From: Oscillospiraceae bacterium
Lineage (GTDB): Bacteria > Bacillota > Clostridia > Oscillospirales > Ruminococcaceae
Direction of reading: 5' to 3'
DNA: 9,812 nt
Assembly: GCA_900752625.1 (NCBI GenBank)
Contig: CAADWC010000291.1
Coordinates: forward strand, 1 to 9,812
Below, one piece after another: positions 1-6,376 of this stretch. Each line of letters opens with the position of its first letter. The first letter of the stretch is position 1. The notes under the pieces were generated by a model, which ran no database searches, was not told the origin of the DNA, and worked only from the letters and a program-made list of their open reading frames with translations. The position numbers were made by a program, and so were the translations under genes.

Positions 1-18
1 AAGAAATACGATTTTTGA
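1..18 (+). CDS. Possible C-terminal end of an upstream gene (partial)
   Basis: Frame 1 reads Lys-Lys-Tyr-Asp-Phe and then TGA at 16-18, directly before the thiI ribosome site. This would be the tail of a gene that starts outside the window. In many Clostridia a cysteine desulfurase gene lies just upstream of thiI and supplies its sulfur, so that is the natural guess, but five residues cannot identify a protein. The stop would overlap the ribosome site of thiI and leave an 18-base gap to its start, which is operon-like spacing. Confidence 0.3.
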   Translation, partial: KKYDF

Positions 19-36
19 AAGGTGAGAAAAACTGAA

Positions 37-1215
37 ATGAAAGAAATTATACTGTGTAAATACGGTGAAATTGCTCTTAAAGGGCTTAACAAAAATAATT
101 TTGAAAGCATTCTTGTGAAAAATGTAAAAAGACGTCTCAGAAATTCGGGCAGTTTTAAGTATTCAAGAGCGCAGTCTACGCTGTATATCGAGCCTTTGTC
201 GGATGATACGGACATGGATGAGGTCGTTGATAAGCTGTCAAAGGTATTTGGAATTGCCAAGCTTTGCAGGGCGCTGACGGTTGAAAAAAATATGGATTCG
301 ATACTTCACGATTCAATGGATTATCTGGAGGATGCTCTGGAGGGCGCTTCAAGTTTCAAGGTAAACGCAAAGCGTGCCGACAAAAAGTTTCCTCTTAAAT
401 CTCCGGAGATATGCAGGGAGCTTGGACACGAGATACTTGAAAGATTTCCGCATCTTACGGTCGATGTACATGATCCCGATGTTACGGTAACCGTTGAGAT
501 ACGGGAAGAGCATGCTTTTATAAACGCTCTTAAACTTGACGGAGCAGGCGGGATTCCGGTAGGCTCAAGCGGACGCGGAATGCTGCTCTTGTCAGGAGGT
601 ATTGATTCACCGGTTGCAGGATATATGGTGGCAAAAAGGGGAGTGCAGATACAGGCGATACATTTTGAAGCTCCCCCGTATACTTCGGAAAGAGCAAGAA
701 TGAAAGTTGAAAAGCTGGCTGAGGAGATTGCGGCTTACTGCGGAGATATTAATTTTTACTGCGTTCCTTTCACTGAGATACAAGAAGTGCTTCGTGACAA
801 CTGTCCCGAGGAGCTGTTTACGATCCTGATGCGAAGGCTTATGATGGAGATAGCTCAGCGTTTCTGCGAGCGTGAGGATGTTCAGTGCCTGGTCACCGGA
901 GAAAGTATCGGTCAGGTTGCAAGCCAGACAATGTATGCAATGGTATGCACAGACGCTGTCTGCCGTATTCCGGTTTTCCGTCCTTGCATCGGTATGGACA
1001 AGTCCGAAATCGTTTCTGTTTCACGAAAAATAGGCACCTTTGATACTTCGATCGAGCCCTATGAGGACTGCTGTACGGTTTTCACTCCAAAACATCCTAA
1101 AACAAAGCCTGTGCTTTCTGAGGTGGAAGCTGCGCAGGCGGCTTATGACTATGAGCCTCTTATAAAGAAAGCTATTGACAATACTGAAGTAAAATTAATC
1201 AGGAATAAGATCTGA
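37..1215 (+). CDS. thiI: tRNA sulfurtransferase ThiI (4-thiouridine synthesis), no rhodanese domain
   Basis: ThiI adenylates U8 of tRNA and transfers sulfur to make 4-thiouridine; in some bacteria it also serves thiamine thiazole synthesis. The 392-residue protein has an N-terminal ferredoxin-like part, a THUMP RNA-binding region at about residues 55-165, and the PP-loop ATP site SGGIDSP at 186-192. A late DCC motif (Cys345-Cys346) lies in the segment PYEDCCTVFTPKHP that is typical of Firmicute ThiI. It ends near residue 392, so the C-terminal rhodanese domain of the E. coli type (482 residues) is absent; sulfur must then come directly from a cysteine desulfurase partner. I place the start at ATG 37, not at the in-frame GTG at 22, because that GTG is part of the ribosome site AAAGGTGAG (18-26), ten bases before the ATG. 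It is probably the last gene of its operon, given the long gap downstream. Confidence 0.95.
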   Translation: MKEIILCKYGEIALKGLNKNNFESILVKNVKRRLRNSGSFKYSRAQSTLYIEPLSDDTDMDEVVDKLSKVFGIAKLCRALTVEKNMDSILHDSMDYLEDALEGASSFKVNAKRADKKFPLKSPEICRELGHEILERFPHLTVDVHDPDVTVTVEIREEHAFINALKLDGAGGIPVGSSGRGMLLLSGGIDSPVAGYMVAKRGVQIQAIHFEAPPYTSERARMKVEKLAEEIAAYCGDINFYCVPFTEIQEVLRDNCPEELFTILMRRLMMEIAQRFCEREDVQCLVTGESIGQVASQTMYAMVCTDAVCRIPVFRPCIGMDKSEIVSVSRKIGTFDTSIEPYEDCCTVFTPKHPKTKPVLSEVEAAQAAYDYEPLIKKAIDNTEVKLIRNKI

Positions 1216-1256
1216 ATCGTATAGTAAAACAACGATAATATGCTTAGATAAGCTGT

Positions 1257-1292
1257 TTTAATCTGACAATGTTTTGAACTTGTCAGATTAAA
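1257..1292. terminator. Hairpin after thiI, possible terminator
   Basis: A perfect 13-bp stem (TTTAATCTGACAA at 1257-1269 with TTGTCAGATTAAA at 1280-1292) closes a 10-base loop, 41 bases after the thiI stop. The stem is AT-rich and only a weak T-containing tract (TTATCATC) follows, so this is not a textbook intrinsic terminator. Its place directly after thiI makes a 3'-end function the simplest reading; an operator-like dyad is the alternative. Confidence 0.45.
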
Positions 1293-1386
1293 TTATCATC
1301 AATTATATGCCATATAATAAAAAATATTCAATGACAAAATATTACTGCAAATATAAGGAGAATTGTTATCTGTAAAGTTTAACACC

Positions 1387-1486
1387 TTGCAAATTTTGAA
1401 CAGTACATAAAAACAGACAGAAAAACACTTCTTAAATTACATATTATGGCTGTCTGTTTACTGTGACTTTTATTGTACAATTGCAA
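1387..1486. repeat. Nested imperfect palindrome of about 100 bases
   Basis: The core is a perfect 10-bp inverted repeat, AAACAGACAG (1411-1420) and CTGTCTGTTT (1450-1459), with a 29-base centre. Further out in matching order are GTAC (1403-1406 and 1475-1478) and TTGCAA (1387-1392 and 1481-1486). Read on the minus strand, the core ends in CTGTCTGTTTTTA and could act as a weak terminator. It could instead be a miniature inverted-repeat element or a structured RNA; the outer pairs are short and may be chance. Confidence 0.4.
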
Positions 1487-1496
1487 AAAGTTACGC

Positions 1497-1518
1497 TTCG
1501 GTTAAAAATGTAACCGAA
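1497..1518. repeat. 8-bp inverted repeat TTCGGTTA/TAACCGAA
   Basis: TTCGGTTA (1497-1504) and TAACCGAA (1511-1518) form a perfect 8-bp dyad around a six-base centre, AAAATG. It is compact enough to be a protein-binding operator or an RNA hairpin. No T-run follows, so it is not a terminator on the plus strand. Confidence 0.4.
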
Positions 1519-1620
1519 ATTAAATAAGTAGTACGATAAAATGGACATTTAGACTTTTCGACACAAACTGTCATATGTTATGAAAACCGCGTAATTTGGG
1601 GATAATAATCTATTTTTCGA

Positions 1621-1636
1621 CGCTTGAAAGCAAGCG
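1621..1636. repeat. Short GC-rich hairpin CGCTTG-AAAG-CAAGCG
   Basis: A 6-bp stem (1621-1626 with 1631-1636) closes an AAAG tetraloop. It is the most GC-rich patch of this AT-rich gap, which is typical of a structured RNA element rather than of background sequence. No run of T follows it, so I do not call it a terminator. Its role is unknown; it lies about 170 bases before pncC and could be in that gene's leader. Confidence 0.35.
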
Positions 1637-1807
1637 CAAAAGCGTGGAGTTTAATTTAAAATACGGTTTGAAGTATTACAAACAGGTTACATATTTATCC
1701 ATAAATTAACAGCGAGTTATGTTAATCCAAAGGCTTATATTAATAATTACGTTAAAAAATTAGTGAATTTTATGTGCATTATAGTAAAGAAACGGAGGTC
1801 AACTACT

Positions 1808-2344
1808 GTGAAATTTGCCGAAGATGACAAACTGGTTACAAAAACCCTTGACATTGTAACAAGTGATGTAGTAGAATATATGATAGCTAAGGGCATAACC
1901 CTCAGTACTGCTGAAAGCTGTACCGGCGGAATGCTCAGTCAGACCGTAACGTCAGTTTCCGGTGCGTCGCAGATGTTTCTTGGCGGCGTATGTTCTTATA
2001 CCGAGGAAGTTAAGATTAAGCTTCTGGGTGTCAGCACCGAAACTCTTAAAAGATATACGGTTTATTCGGGACAGGTTGCTTCTCAGATGAGCGCGGGGAT
2101 CATGCGTCTTACCGGAAGCGATTCGGCTGTCGGTATAACCGGTATTGCCGGTCCCGGCGGTGGTACTGCGGATAAGCCTGTCGGAACGGTTTACGTTTCA
2201 GTCAGGTATAAGGATTTTGAAACGGTCCGCGACTTGATGCTTTATAAAGAATATGAAGATATGGACAGAAAATTCATTCGGTTGGCAACTGTGCAGAGGT
2301 CGCTTGAAATGCTGCAGGAACTTCTGCGAAAACACGAAAGCTGA
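1808..2344 (+). CDS. pncC: Nicotinamide-nucleotide amidase, stand-alone CinA C-terminal domain
   Basis: This 178-residue protein is the CinA C-terminal (PncC) domain alone, without the N-terminal MoeA-like domain of full CinA. PncC deamidates nicotinamide mononucleotide to nicotinate mononucleotide in NAD recycling in the cytoplasm. The family signature TAESCTGG is at residues 34-41, with the expected nucleophile Ser37, and is followed by the SYTEEVK segment (63-69) and the loop GITGIAGPGGG (109-119). The start is GTG 1808: GGAGG at 1794-1798 lies nine bases before it, while the longer in-frame reading from GTG 1763 has no ribosome site and would place the GGAGG inside the coding sequence. 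The stop is nine bases before the sortase start, so the two are probably co-transcribed although functionally unrelated. Confidence 0.92.
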   Translation: MKFAEDDKLVTKTLDIVTSDVVEYMIAKGITLSTAESCTGGMLSQTVTSVSGASQMFLGGVCSYTEEVKIKLLGVSTETLKRYTVYSGQVASQMSAGIMRLTGSDSAVGITGIAGPGGGTADKPVGTVYVSVRYKDFETVRDLMLYKEYEDMDRKFIRLATVQRSLEMLQELLRKHES

Positions 2345-2353
2345 GGATTGATT

Positions 2354-3439
2354 ATGTCTATGGCCAATGAGATCAAGAACATTTCAGAAAAGGACGATTC
2401 TAATTTTTTTGTCAGATTCGTTAAATATTTTGTTCCGTGGAAGGGCGATAAAAGCGCCGAGGTAGTAAGAAAAATAGTTTTTATTTTCTCGATTTTTATC
2501 TTTGTCTTTTCAATAAACGAACTTACCGATTTCCTAAAAAGCGATCAGGAACAGATCAATTACGCTCAGGAGATTGTTAAGTACGAGCCGAACTTTGACG
2601 ATCTGAATCTTAACGACGTAAGCGGAAACGCTGAAGACGGCGACGACAATCCTGAAAGCACCGTTAAGGAGCGTAAGGTTCAGAGCTGGGCGAAGGAATT
2701 GCTGAATAGGAATGACGAGGTTGTTGGATGGATAAAAATTCCCGGCTTTGTTAATTCAGACGGCGAGGAGTATATAAATTTTCCTGTGCTTCAGCATGTC
2801 ACGGACAATATAGAAGAAGGAAACAACTACTATCTTAAAAGAAATATTGACGAGGAGTTTTATGATTCCGGAAGTATTTATGCCGACTGTGTGGTTCCGA
2901 TAGATGAAAACGGTCAGGCAGACAATATTACAATTTACGGACATCATATGAGAAGGCTGGGAACATCCTTTACCCATCTTGCCGAGTATAAAGACGGTGT
3001 TGACTTTCTTAAAAAGTATCCTGTAATCGAGTTTAACACCATTTATGACAGCGGTGAAAAATATGTTATTGTCGGCTGCTTTGTCGCCGCCGCTGAGGAT
3101 TATCAGGACGATATTCCGATATTCGATTACTGGAGATACCGTAACTTCGATGATGACGAATATTCGTTTGAGAGCTGGATCGACAATGTAAGAAAGCAGT
3201 CGTGGTATTCTTCGGACGTTGAGTGCACTGAGGATGATGATTATATTTCGCTTTCAACCTGTTCAAATGAGGTAAGCGATATGCGCTGGGTCATTGTTGC
3301 TAAGAAGATGACCGCCGACGATAATCTGGATCTTATAGTTGACTCTTACGAGGAAAAAGACGACAAGGATATATATTTCCCGAAATGTTGGCGCGACGTA
3401 TGGGGAAATAACAAAAAGTATCTGGGATGGTCTTACTAA
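2354..3439 (+). CDS. srtB: Class B sortase, membrane-anchored, with long acidic stalk
   Basis: Sortases cut a sorting signal in exported proteins and join them to peptidoglycan cross-bridges or to each other. The 361-residue protein has a cytoplasmic, partly basic N-terminus (1-40), one membrane helix at about 41-60, an acidic stalk to about 110, and the sortase fold from WIKIPGF to about 320. Catalytic residues are visible: His197 in YGHHM, Cys303 in LSTCSNE and Arg311 in DMRW. The layout matches class B (N-terminal anchor, STC motif). It is longer than usual because of the stalk and an aromatic C-terminal tail (WRDVWGNNKKYLGWSY). The start is ATG 2354, seven bases after GAGG (2343-2346), which overlaps the pncC stop; the in-frame TTG at 2348 is too close. 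No protein in the window carries a recognisable sorting signal, so its substrate is elsewhere. Confidence 0.9.
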   Translation: MSMANEIKNISEKDDSNFFVRFVKYFVPWKGDKSAEVVRKIVFIFSIFIFVFSINELTDFLKSDQEQINYAQEIVKYEPNFDDLNLNDVSGNAEDGDDNPESTVKERKVQSWAKELLNRNDEVVGWIKIPGFVNSDGEEYINFPVLQHVTDNIEEGNNYYLKRNIDEEFYDSGSIYADCVVPIDENGQADNITIYGHHMRRLGTSFTHLAEYKDGVDFLKKYPVIEFNTIYDSGEKYVIVGCFVAAAEDYQDDIPIFDYWRYRNFDDDEYSFESWIDNVRKQSWYSSDVECTEDDDYISLSTCSNEVSDMRWVIVAKKMTADDNLDLIVDSYEEKDDKDIYFPKCWRDVWGNNKKYLGWSY

Positions 3440-3441
3440 GC

Positions 3442-3470
3442 TTAACTGCATCTTAGGATGTAAATATATA
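3442..3470 (+). promoter_or_regulatory. Weak candidate sigma-A promoter before the SleB-like gene
   Basis: TTAACT (3442-3447) and TATATA (3465-3470) are separated by exactly 17 bases, just after the sortase stop. Each box matches the consensus at four of six positions, so this is only a candidate. A small dyad, CATC-TTAG-GATG, sits in the spacer (3449-3460). If used, transcription would begin near 3477, inside the left arm of the following hairpin. Confidence 0.25.
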
Positions 3471-3473
3471 AGG

Positions 3474-3500
3474 CTCTGCGAATCTCTCACGCTCGCAGAG
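3474..3500 (+). promoter_or_regulatory. Hairpin whose right arm overlaps a GAGGAG sequence
   Basis: CTCTGCGA (3474-3481) and TCGCAGAG (3493-3500) form a perfect 8-bp stem with an 11-base loop between the sortase gene and the SleB-like gene. The right arm includes the first bases of GAGGAG (3498-3503), the best ribosome-site sequence upstream of ATG 3518. No T-run follows, so a terminator is unlikely; a structured leader that affects translation is possible. Confidence 0.45.
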
Positions 3501-3550
3501 GAGACGGTTTTGCAGCTATGCGGAACTGTCGGAAAGGTAATGTGATACAA

Positions 3551-4678
3551 ATGAAGCAGAAACAATCTGTGGAAGGAGTCTTGCGAAGCACGAAGCCTTC
3601 TATCAAGAAAGTAGGAACGATGCTGGGTTCCGGAGCAATGGCTGTGCTGGTTATCGGCGCTGTCAGTGTTTACGGGCTTTCGGATAAAACCGAAATATCC
3701 GGCGGGGAAACAAAAGCTGCAGCTGAGTATAACGTTGCGGCAGTGCAGGCTGCTGACGAGGAGAGAATTCCTGCAAACACAACCGCTTCAATCGCAACTG
3801 TCAGCTGGTGGAAAGCGGGAGTCGAGGAATATGAGTTTGTCGAAAAGGCTGTAACTACAGCTTCGTCAAAAAATACGGAAAAATCCAAGACTACAACCAC
3901 TAAGGCGACTACTGCTTCAACTGAAGCTTCTCAGTCTGAAAAGACTACCGAGAAGAGTTCCGAGGTTGAAGCAATTGAAGCAAAGTCGATGTATGCAGCT
4001 GAGGCTGTCAATATGAGAAAGGGTCCTTCCAAGAGCGACGAGGTTATAACTGTTCTGGCTGCCGGAACAAAGGTAAGCTGCACAGGAAAGACCGATGACG
4101 GCTGGTATAAGGTGGAATACAGCGGAACAACGGGTTACTGCATGGCAGAATACCTTACTTCAAAGGCTCCGGCCAAGACAACAACTACGACCGCCGCTGC
4201 AAAGACAACAACAGCAAAAAAGACAACTACTGAGGCTGTTACAACTACAAAGAAAACTACAACGGCAGATTCTGCTGACAGCGACAATGCAGTTATAAGC
4301 TATACCGATGAAGAATTTGAAATGATGTGCTATGTTCTTCAGGGCGAAGTCGGAGGCTGCTCAGACGCAAGCAAGATCGCTGTTGCCAACGTAATTATCA
4401 ACAGAGTTAAGTCAAGCAGATTCCCTGATACGATAAAGGGTGTGCTGACGGCTCCTAATCAGTTTACTGCGATTTCGGCGTATTATAACAAGACTAACAC
4501 TCCGTCCAGCAGTACCAGAGAATGTGCAAGAAGAGCGCTTAACGGCGAAGGTGCAGAGGAGTCAAAGGGTGCTACATACTATTATGCTCCTAAATATTGT
4601 TCCGGTTCGACGGCCGCATGGTTTGAGAGTCTTACATTCTGCATGGAGCTTGAGGGTCAGAGATTTTTTAAGAATTAA
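3551..4678 (+). CDS. Exported SleB-type cell wall hydrolase with SH3 domain
   Basis: A 375-residue exported protein. Residues 1-20 are basic, 21-43 form a hydrophobic signal or anchor helix, and a KAGVEEYE motif lies at 88-95. A Thr/Ser/Lys-rich linker follows, then a bacterial SH3 domain (about 146-205, with the MRKGPS and GWYKV signatures), a second TTT/KK-rich linker, and a Hydrolase_2 (SleB/CwlJ) domain from about 251 to the end. The presumed catalytic glutamate is Glu266 in LQGEVGG; VIINRVKSSRFPDTIKGVL and the ATYYYAP segment are typical of the family. SleB degrades spore cortex in Bacillus, but this domain is also common in vegetative wall enzymes, and no ypeB partner is present. The start is uncertain: ATG 3518 (GAGGAG 14 bases before), GTG 3542 and ATG 3551 (AAAGG 13 bases before) are all in frame. 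I chose 3551 for its normal signal-peptide N-region. Confidence 0.88.
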   Translation: MKQKQSVEGVLRSTKPSIKKVGTMLGSGAMAVLVIGAVSVYGLSDKTEISGGETKAAAEYNVAAVQAADEERIPANTTASIATVSWWKAGVEEYEFVEKAVTTASSKNTEKSKTTTTKATTASTEASQSEKTTEKSSEVEAIEAKSMYAAEAVNMRKGPSKSDEVITVLAAGTKVSCTGKTDDGWYKVEYSGTTGYCMAEYLTSKAPAKTTTTTAAAKTTTAKKTTTEAVTTTKKTTTADSADSDNAVISYTDEEFEMMCYVLQGEVGGCSDASKIAVANVIINRVKSSRFPDTIKGVLTAPNQFTAISAYYNKTNTPSSSTRECARRALNGEGAEESKGATYYYAPKYCSGSTAAWFESLTFCMELEGQRFFKN

Positions 4679-4725
4679 TTTGTAAAAAGTGCTGAAAAAA
4701 ATTAATATAGTTTGTGAGAAACTAC

Positions 4726-4768
4726 AAAAAGTCAGGACATAATTTCAATATGTCTTGACTTTTTCTTA
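4726..4768 (+). terminator. Intrinsic terminator after the SleB-like gene
   Basis: AAAAAGTCAGGACATA (4726-4741) pairs with TATGTCTTGACTTTTT (4749-4764) to give a 16-bp stem with a single G-U pair and a 7-base loop. The 3' arm ends in a T-run and continues CTTATT. The A-run on the left would also let it terminate minus-strand transcripts. It separates the SleB-like gene from the SpoIID-like gene, so the latter should have its own promoter in 4769-4885; I did not find a convincing one. Confidence 0.9.
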
Positions 4769-4885
4769 TTAATGATTAAAATTAAATTAGGTATTGCCAT
4801 AATGCCGGTGGAAAGTTGTGGGATTTTTCTGAGCTTTTCAGTCTTTTGGATTGCTGTTATTATTAGAAGCGTAAAGAGGTATTTT

Positions 4886-6346
4886 ATGGATAATAAAATT
4901 AAAAAAATGCTTACAAATACAGGGGTAATGCTTACATGTTTTGCTGTTATCGGAACGTTCGGGACGGCGGCTCTAGGCGAAGAACAGGAGCAGAAAGAAA
5001 TAGAGCATAATATCCCGGCCGGTATTGAAGCGTCGGCTGCTGATACCGCCACCGCTTATGAAGCTGCTCAGTTTATCGATTTCCGAAAAGCGGGCATTGA
5101 CGAGTACGATACGGTAGTTATTTCTAAGGCTCAGACAGAAAAGACTCCGACAAAGAAATCGGCTGAAAAGGCAGACAGCTTTTCTATGGAACTTCCGGCG
5201 GATGAAACTATGGTTTACGATCCCCAGCCGGAAAGGTATGATTTTAATGAAACAAGAAGCGTGGCGGAGGAGTACTATACGGTTCATGATATAATATCCG
5301 ATTCAACGGTAACTATGAATGCTCACGAGCTGCTGTGCCGTATGGTTTACAGCGAAATAGGAGCGTCATGGAAGGATGATGCTATAAAGGCTCAGGCAGT
5401 TGCGGCTTATTCCTATCTGCGTTTTAACGACAGCTTGGGTCTTATCCCAACTGTCGGGCTGAAATCGGGATATCCGTCCAAAATTGAAAATTGCATAAGC
5501 TCTGTTGAAGGTCAGTGTGTATATTATAACGGGAATATAATTAACGCTGTATATTCCGCTTCATCAGCAGGCTATTCCGCTGAAAGCGAGAATGTATGGA
5601 ACGTTTATTATCCTTATCTCAGAGCAGTGGTAAGCGCTTATGACGACCAGGATCCGAATTTTGGCTTGGAAACTGAATTTACCGAAGAAGAGGTAAAGGA
5701 AATCTTTGCTGAAAAGACAGATATAAAGCTTTCCGACGACGTTGAGAACTGGTTTAAAGCAGATTCAAGGTACAGTGGAAGATATATAGGAGAAATGACT
5801 ATTGACGGTCATACAACCTGTTCGGTAGGAGGAAGCTCTGTCAGAATCACCGGATATACCATACAAAAGCTTTTCGGACTGAAATCAAACGCTTTTACTA
5901 TTGATTATGAAAAAGGTGTCTTTAAGTTCACCACCTACGGCTACGGTCACGGAGTAGGTATGTCGCAGTGGGGCGCATGTCTTTACGCCGACAACGGCTA
6001 TACTTACGATCAGATACTCAGACATTATTATGTAGATACATATCTTGGACTTTCGGATGTAAACCAGAAAGCGGTTGAAAGAGGAAAGATGTCACAGGAG
6101 GAGCTTGAGGAGGAGATCGAAAATGCTGAAATAAACGACGACAGCAGCCTTTCCGCAGATTCTGAATCAGACAGCAGTTCGCAGACAGCAGGTCCGTCGC
6201 AGGCTTCGGATTCTTCTCTGACCGATTCTTCATCTGCCGACCTGGCAGAGGTATCGGACAGTACGGCGGAATCGACCGTACAAAGCGACATTCAGGATGA
6301 TTCGTCATCCTCTGCGGACGGAATTCGGAATTACGATGAAAACTAA
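4886..6346 (+). CDS. Exported SpoIID-type lytic transglycosylase with Ser/Asp-rich tail
   Basis: SpoIID-family enzymes cleave glycan strands lacking stem peptides; in endospore formers SpoIID acts in engulfment. This 486-residue protein has a signal peptide (about 1-31), an N-terminal linker with the motif KAGIDEYD (68-75), and a SpoIID domain at about 130-395. The presumed catalytic glutamate is Glu157 in YSEIGASW, followed by IKAQAVAAYSYLR; SSAGYSAESENVWN and the hallmark GYGHGVGMSQWGA (352-364) are present. A tail from about 404 begins with a Glu-rich helix and ends in some 65 residues dominated by Ser, Asp and Ala, which ordinary SpoIID (about 340 residues) lacks. The start is ATG 4886, six bases after AGAGG (4875-4879); the in-frame ATG at 4772 has no ribosome site. 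The tail and the neighbouring hydrolase suggest a vegetative wall role, so I do not assign the symbol spoIID. Confidence 0.9.
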   Translation: MDNKIKKMLTNTGVMLTCFAVIGTFGTAALGEEQEQKEIEHNIPAGIEASAADTATAYEAAQFIDFRKAGIDEYDTVVISKAQTEKTPTKKSAEKADSFSMELPADETMVYDPQPERYDFNETRSVAEEYYTVHDIISDSTVTMNAHELLCRMVYSEIGASWKDDAIKAQAVAAYSYLRFNDSLGLIPTVGLKSGYPSKIENCISSVEGQCVYYNGNIINAVYSASSAGYSAESENVWNVYYPYLRAVVSAYDDQDPNFGLETEFTEEEVKEIFAEKTDIKLSDDVENWFKADSRYSGRYIGEMTIDGHTTCSVGGSSVRITGYTIQKLFGLKSNAFTIDYEKGVFKFTTYGYGHGVGMSQWGACLYADNGYTYDQILRHYYVDTYLGLSDVNQKAVERGKMSQEELEEEIENAEINDDSSLSADSESDSSSQTAGPSQASDSSLTDSSSADLAEVSDSTAESTVQSDIQDDSSSSADGIRNYDEN

Positions 6347-6376
6347 TTATACTTTATTTATACGGAGGTTTTAAAT

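Larger units (their letters stand above)
1216..1762. other. 547-base intergenic region rich in inverted repeats
   Basis: No credible coding sequence is visible on either strand. The stretch is AT-rich and contains at least five perfect inverted repeats: 1257-1269/1280-1292, 1411-1420/1450-1459, 1497-1504/1511-1518, 1621-1626/1631-1636 and 1705-1710/1721-1726. The octamer TTTTCGAC also occurs twice (near 1555 and near 1614). I could not match it to a known riboswitch class by eye. No convincing TTGACA/TATAAT pair for pncC was found, although its promoter is presumably in the right-hand part. Confidence 0.7.

Noticed and set aside
1331..1375. Fourteen-codon reading frame (MTKYYCKYKENCYL) in the intergenic gap
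   Set aside because: There is no ribosome site before the ATG, and it is too short to test by eye.
1216..1762. A riboswitch or other known leader RNA
   Set aside because: I looked for recognisable motifs of common classes and found none; hairpins alone do not support a class.
2756..3565. Open frames on the minus strand at 2756-2977, 3066-3266 and 3263-3565, and on the plus strand at 3339-3545
   Set aside because: They lie over the well-supported sortase gene or its 3' edge, have no ribosome sites, and their translations show no recognisable motifs.
4769..4885. Promoter formed by TTGACT (4755-4760) for the SpoIID-like gene
   Set aside because: TTGACT is part of the terminator stem and no -10 box lies 16-18 bases downstream.
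3666..6308. Further open frames inside the SleB-like and SpoIID-like genes (for example minus 3670-3900, plus 4095-4298, minus 4973-5287, minus 6018-6308)
   Set aside because: These are by-products of repetitive Thr- and Ser-rich coding sequence; composition is biased to Arg, Gln, Leu or Cys with no domain.
3551..6346. A sporulation or germination gene cluster (SleB plus SpoIID)
   Set aside because: There is no ypeB, no other stage II gene and no clear sigma-E promoter; both domains also occur in vegetative wall proteins.
3551..6346. The wall hydrolases as substrates of the neighbouring sortase
   Set aside because: Neither ends with a sorting motif, hydrophobic helix and basic tail; they end ...EGQRFFKN and ...GIRNYDEN.
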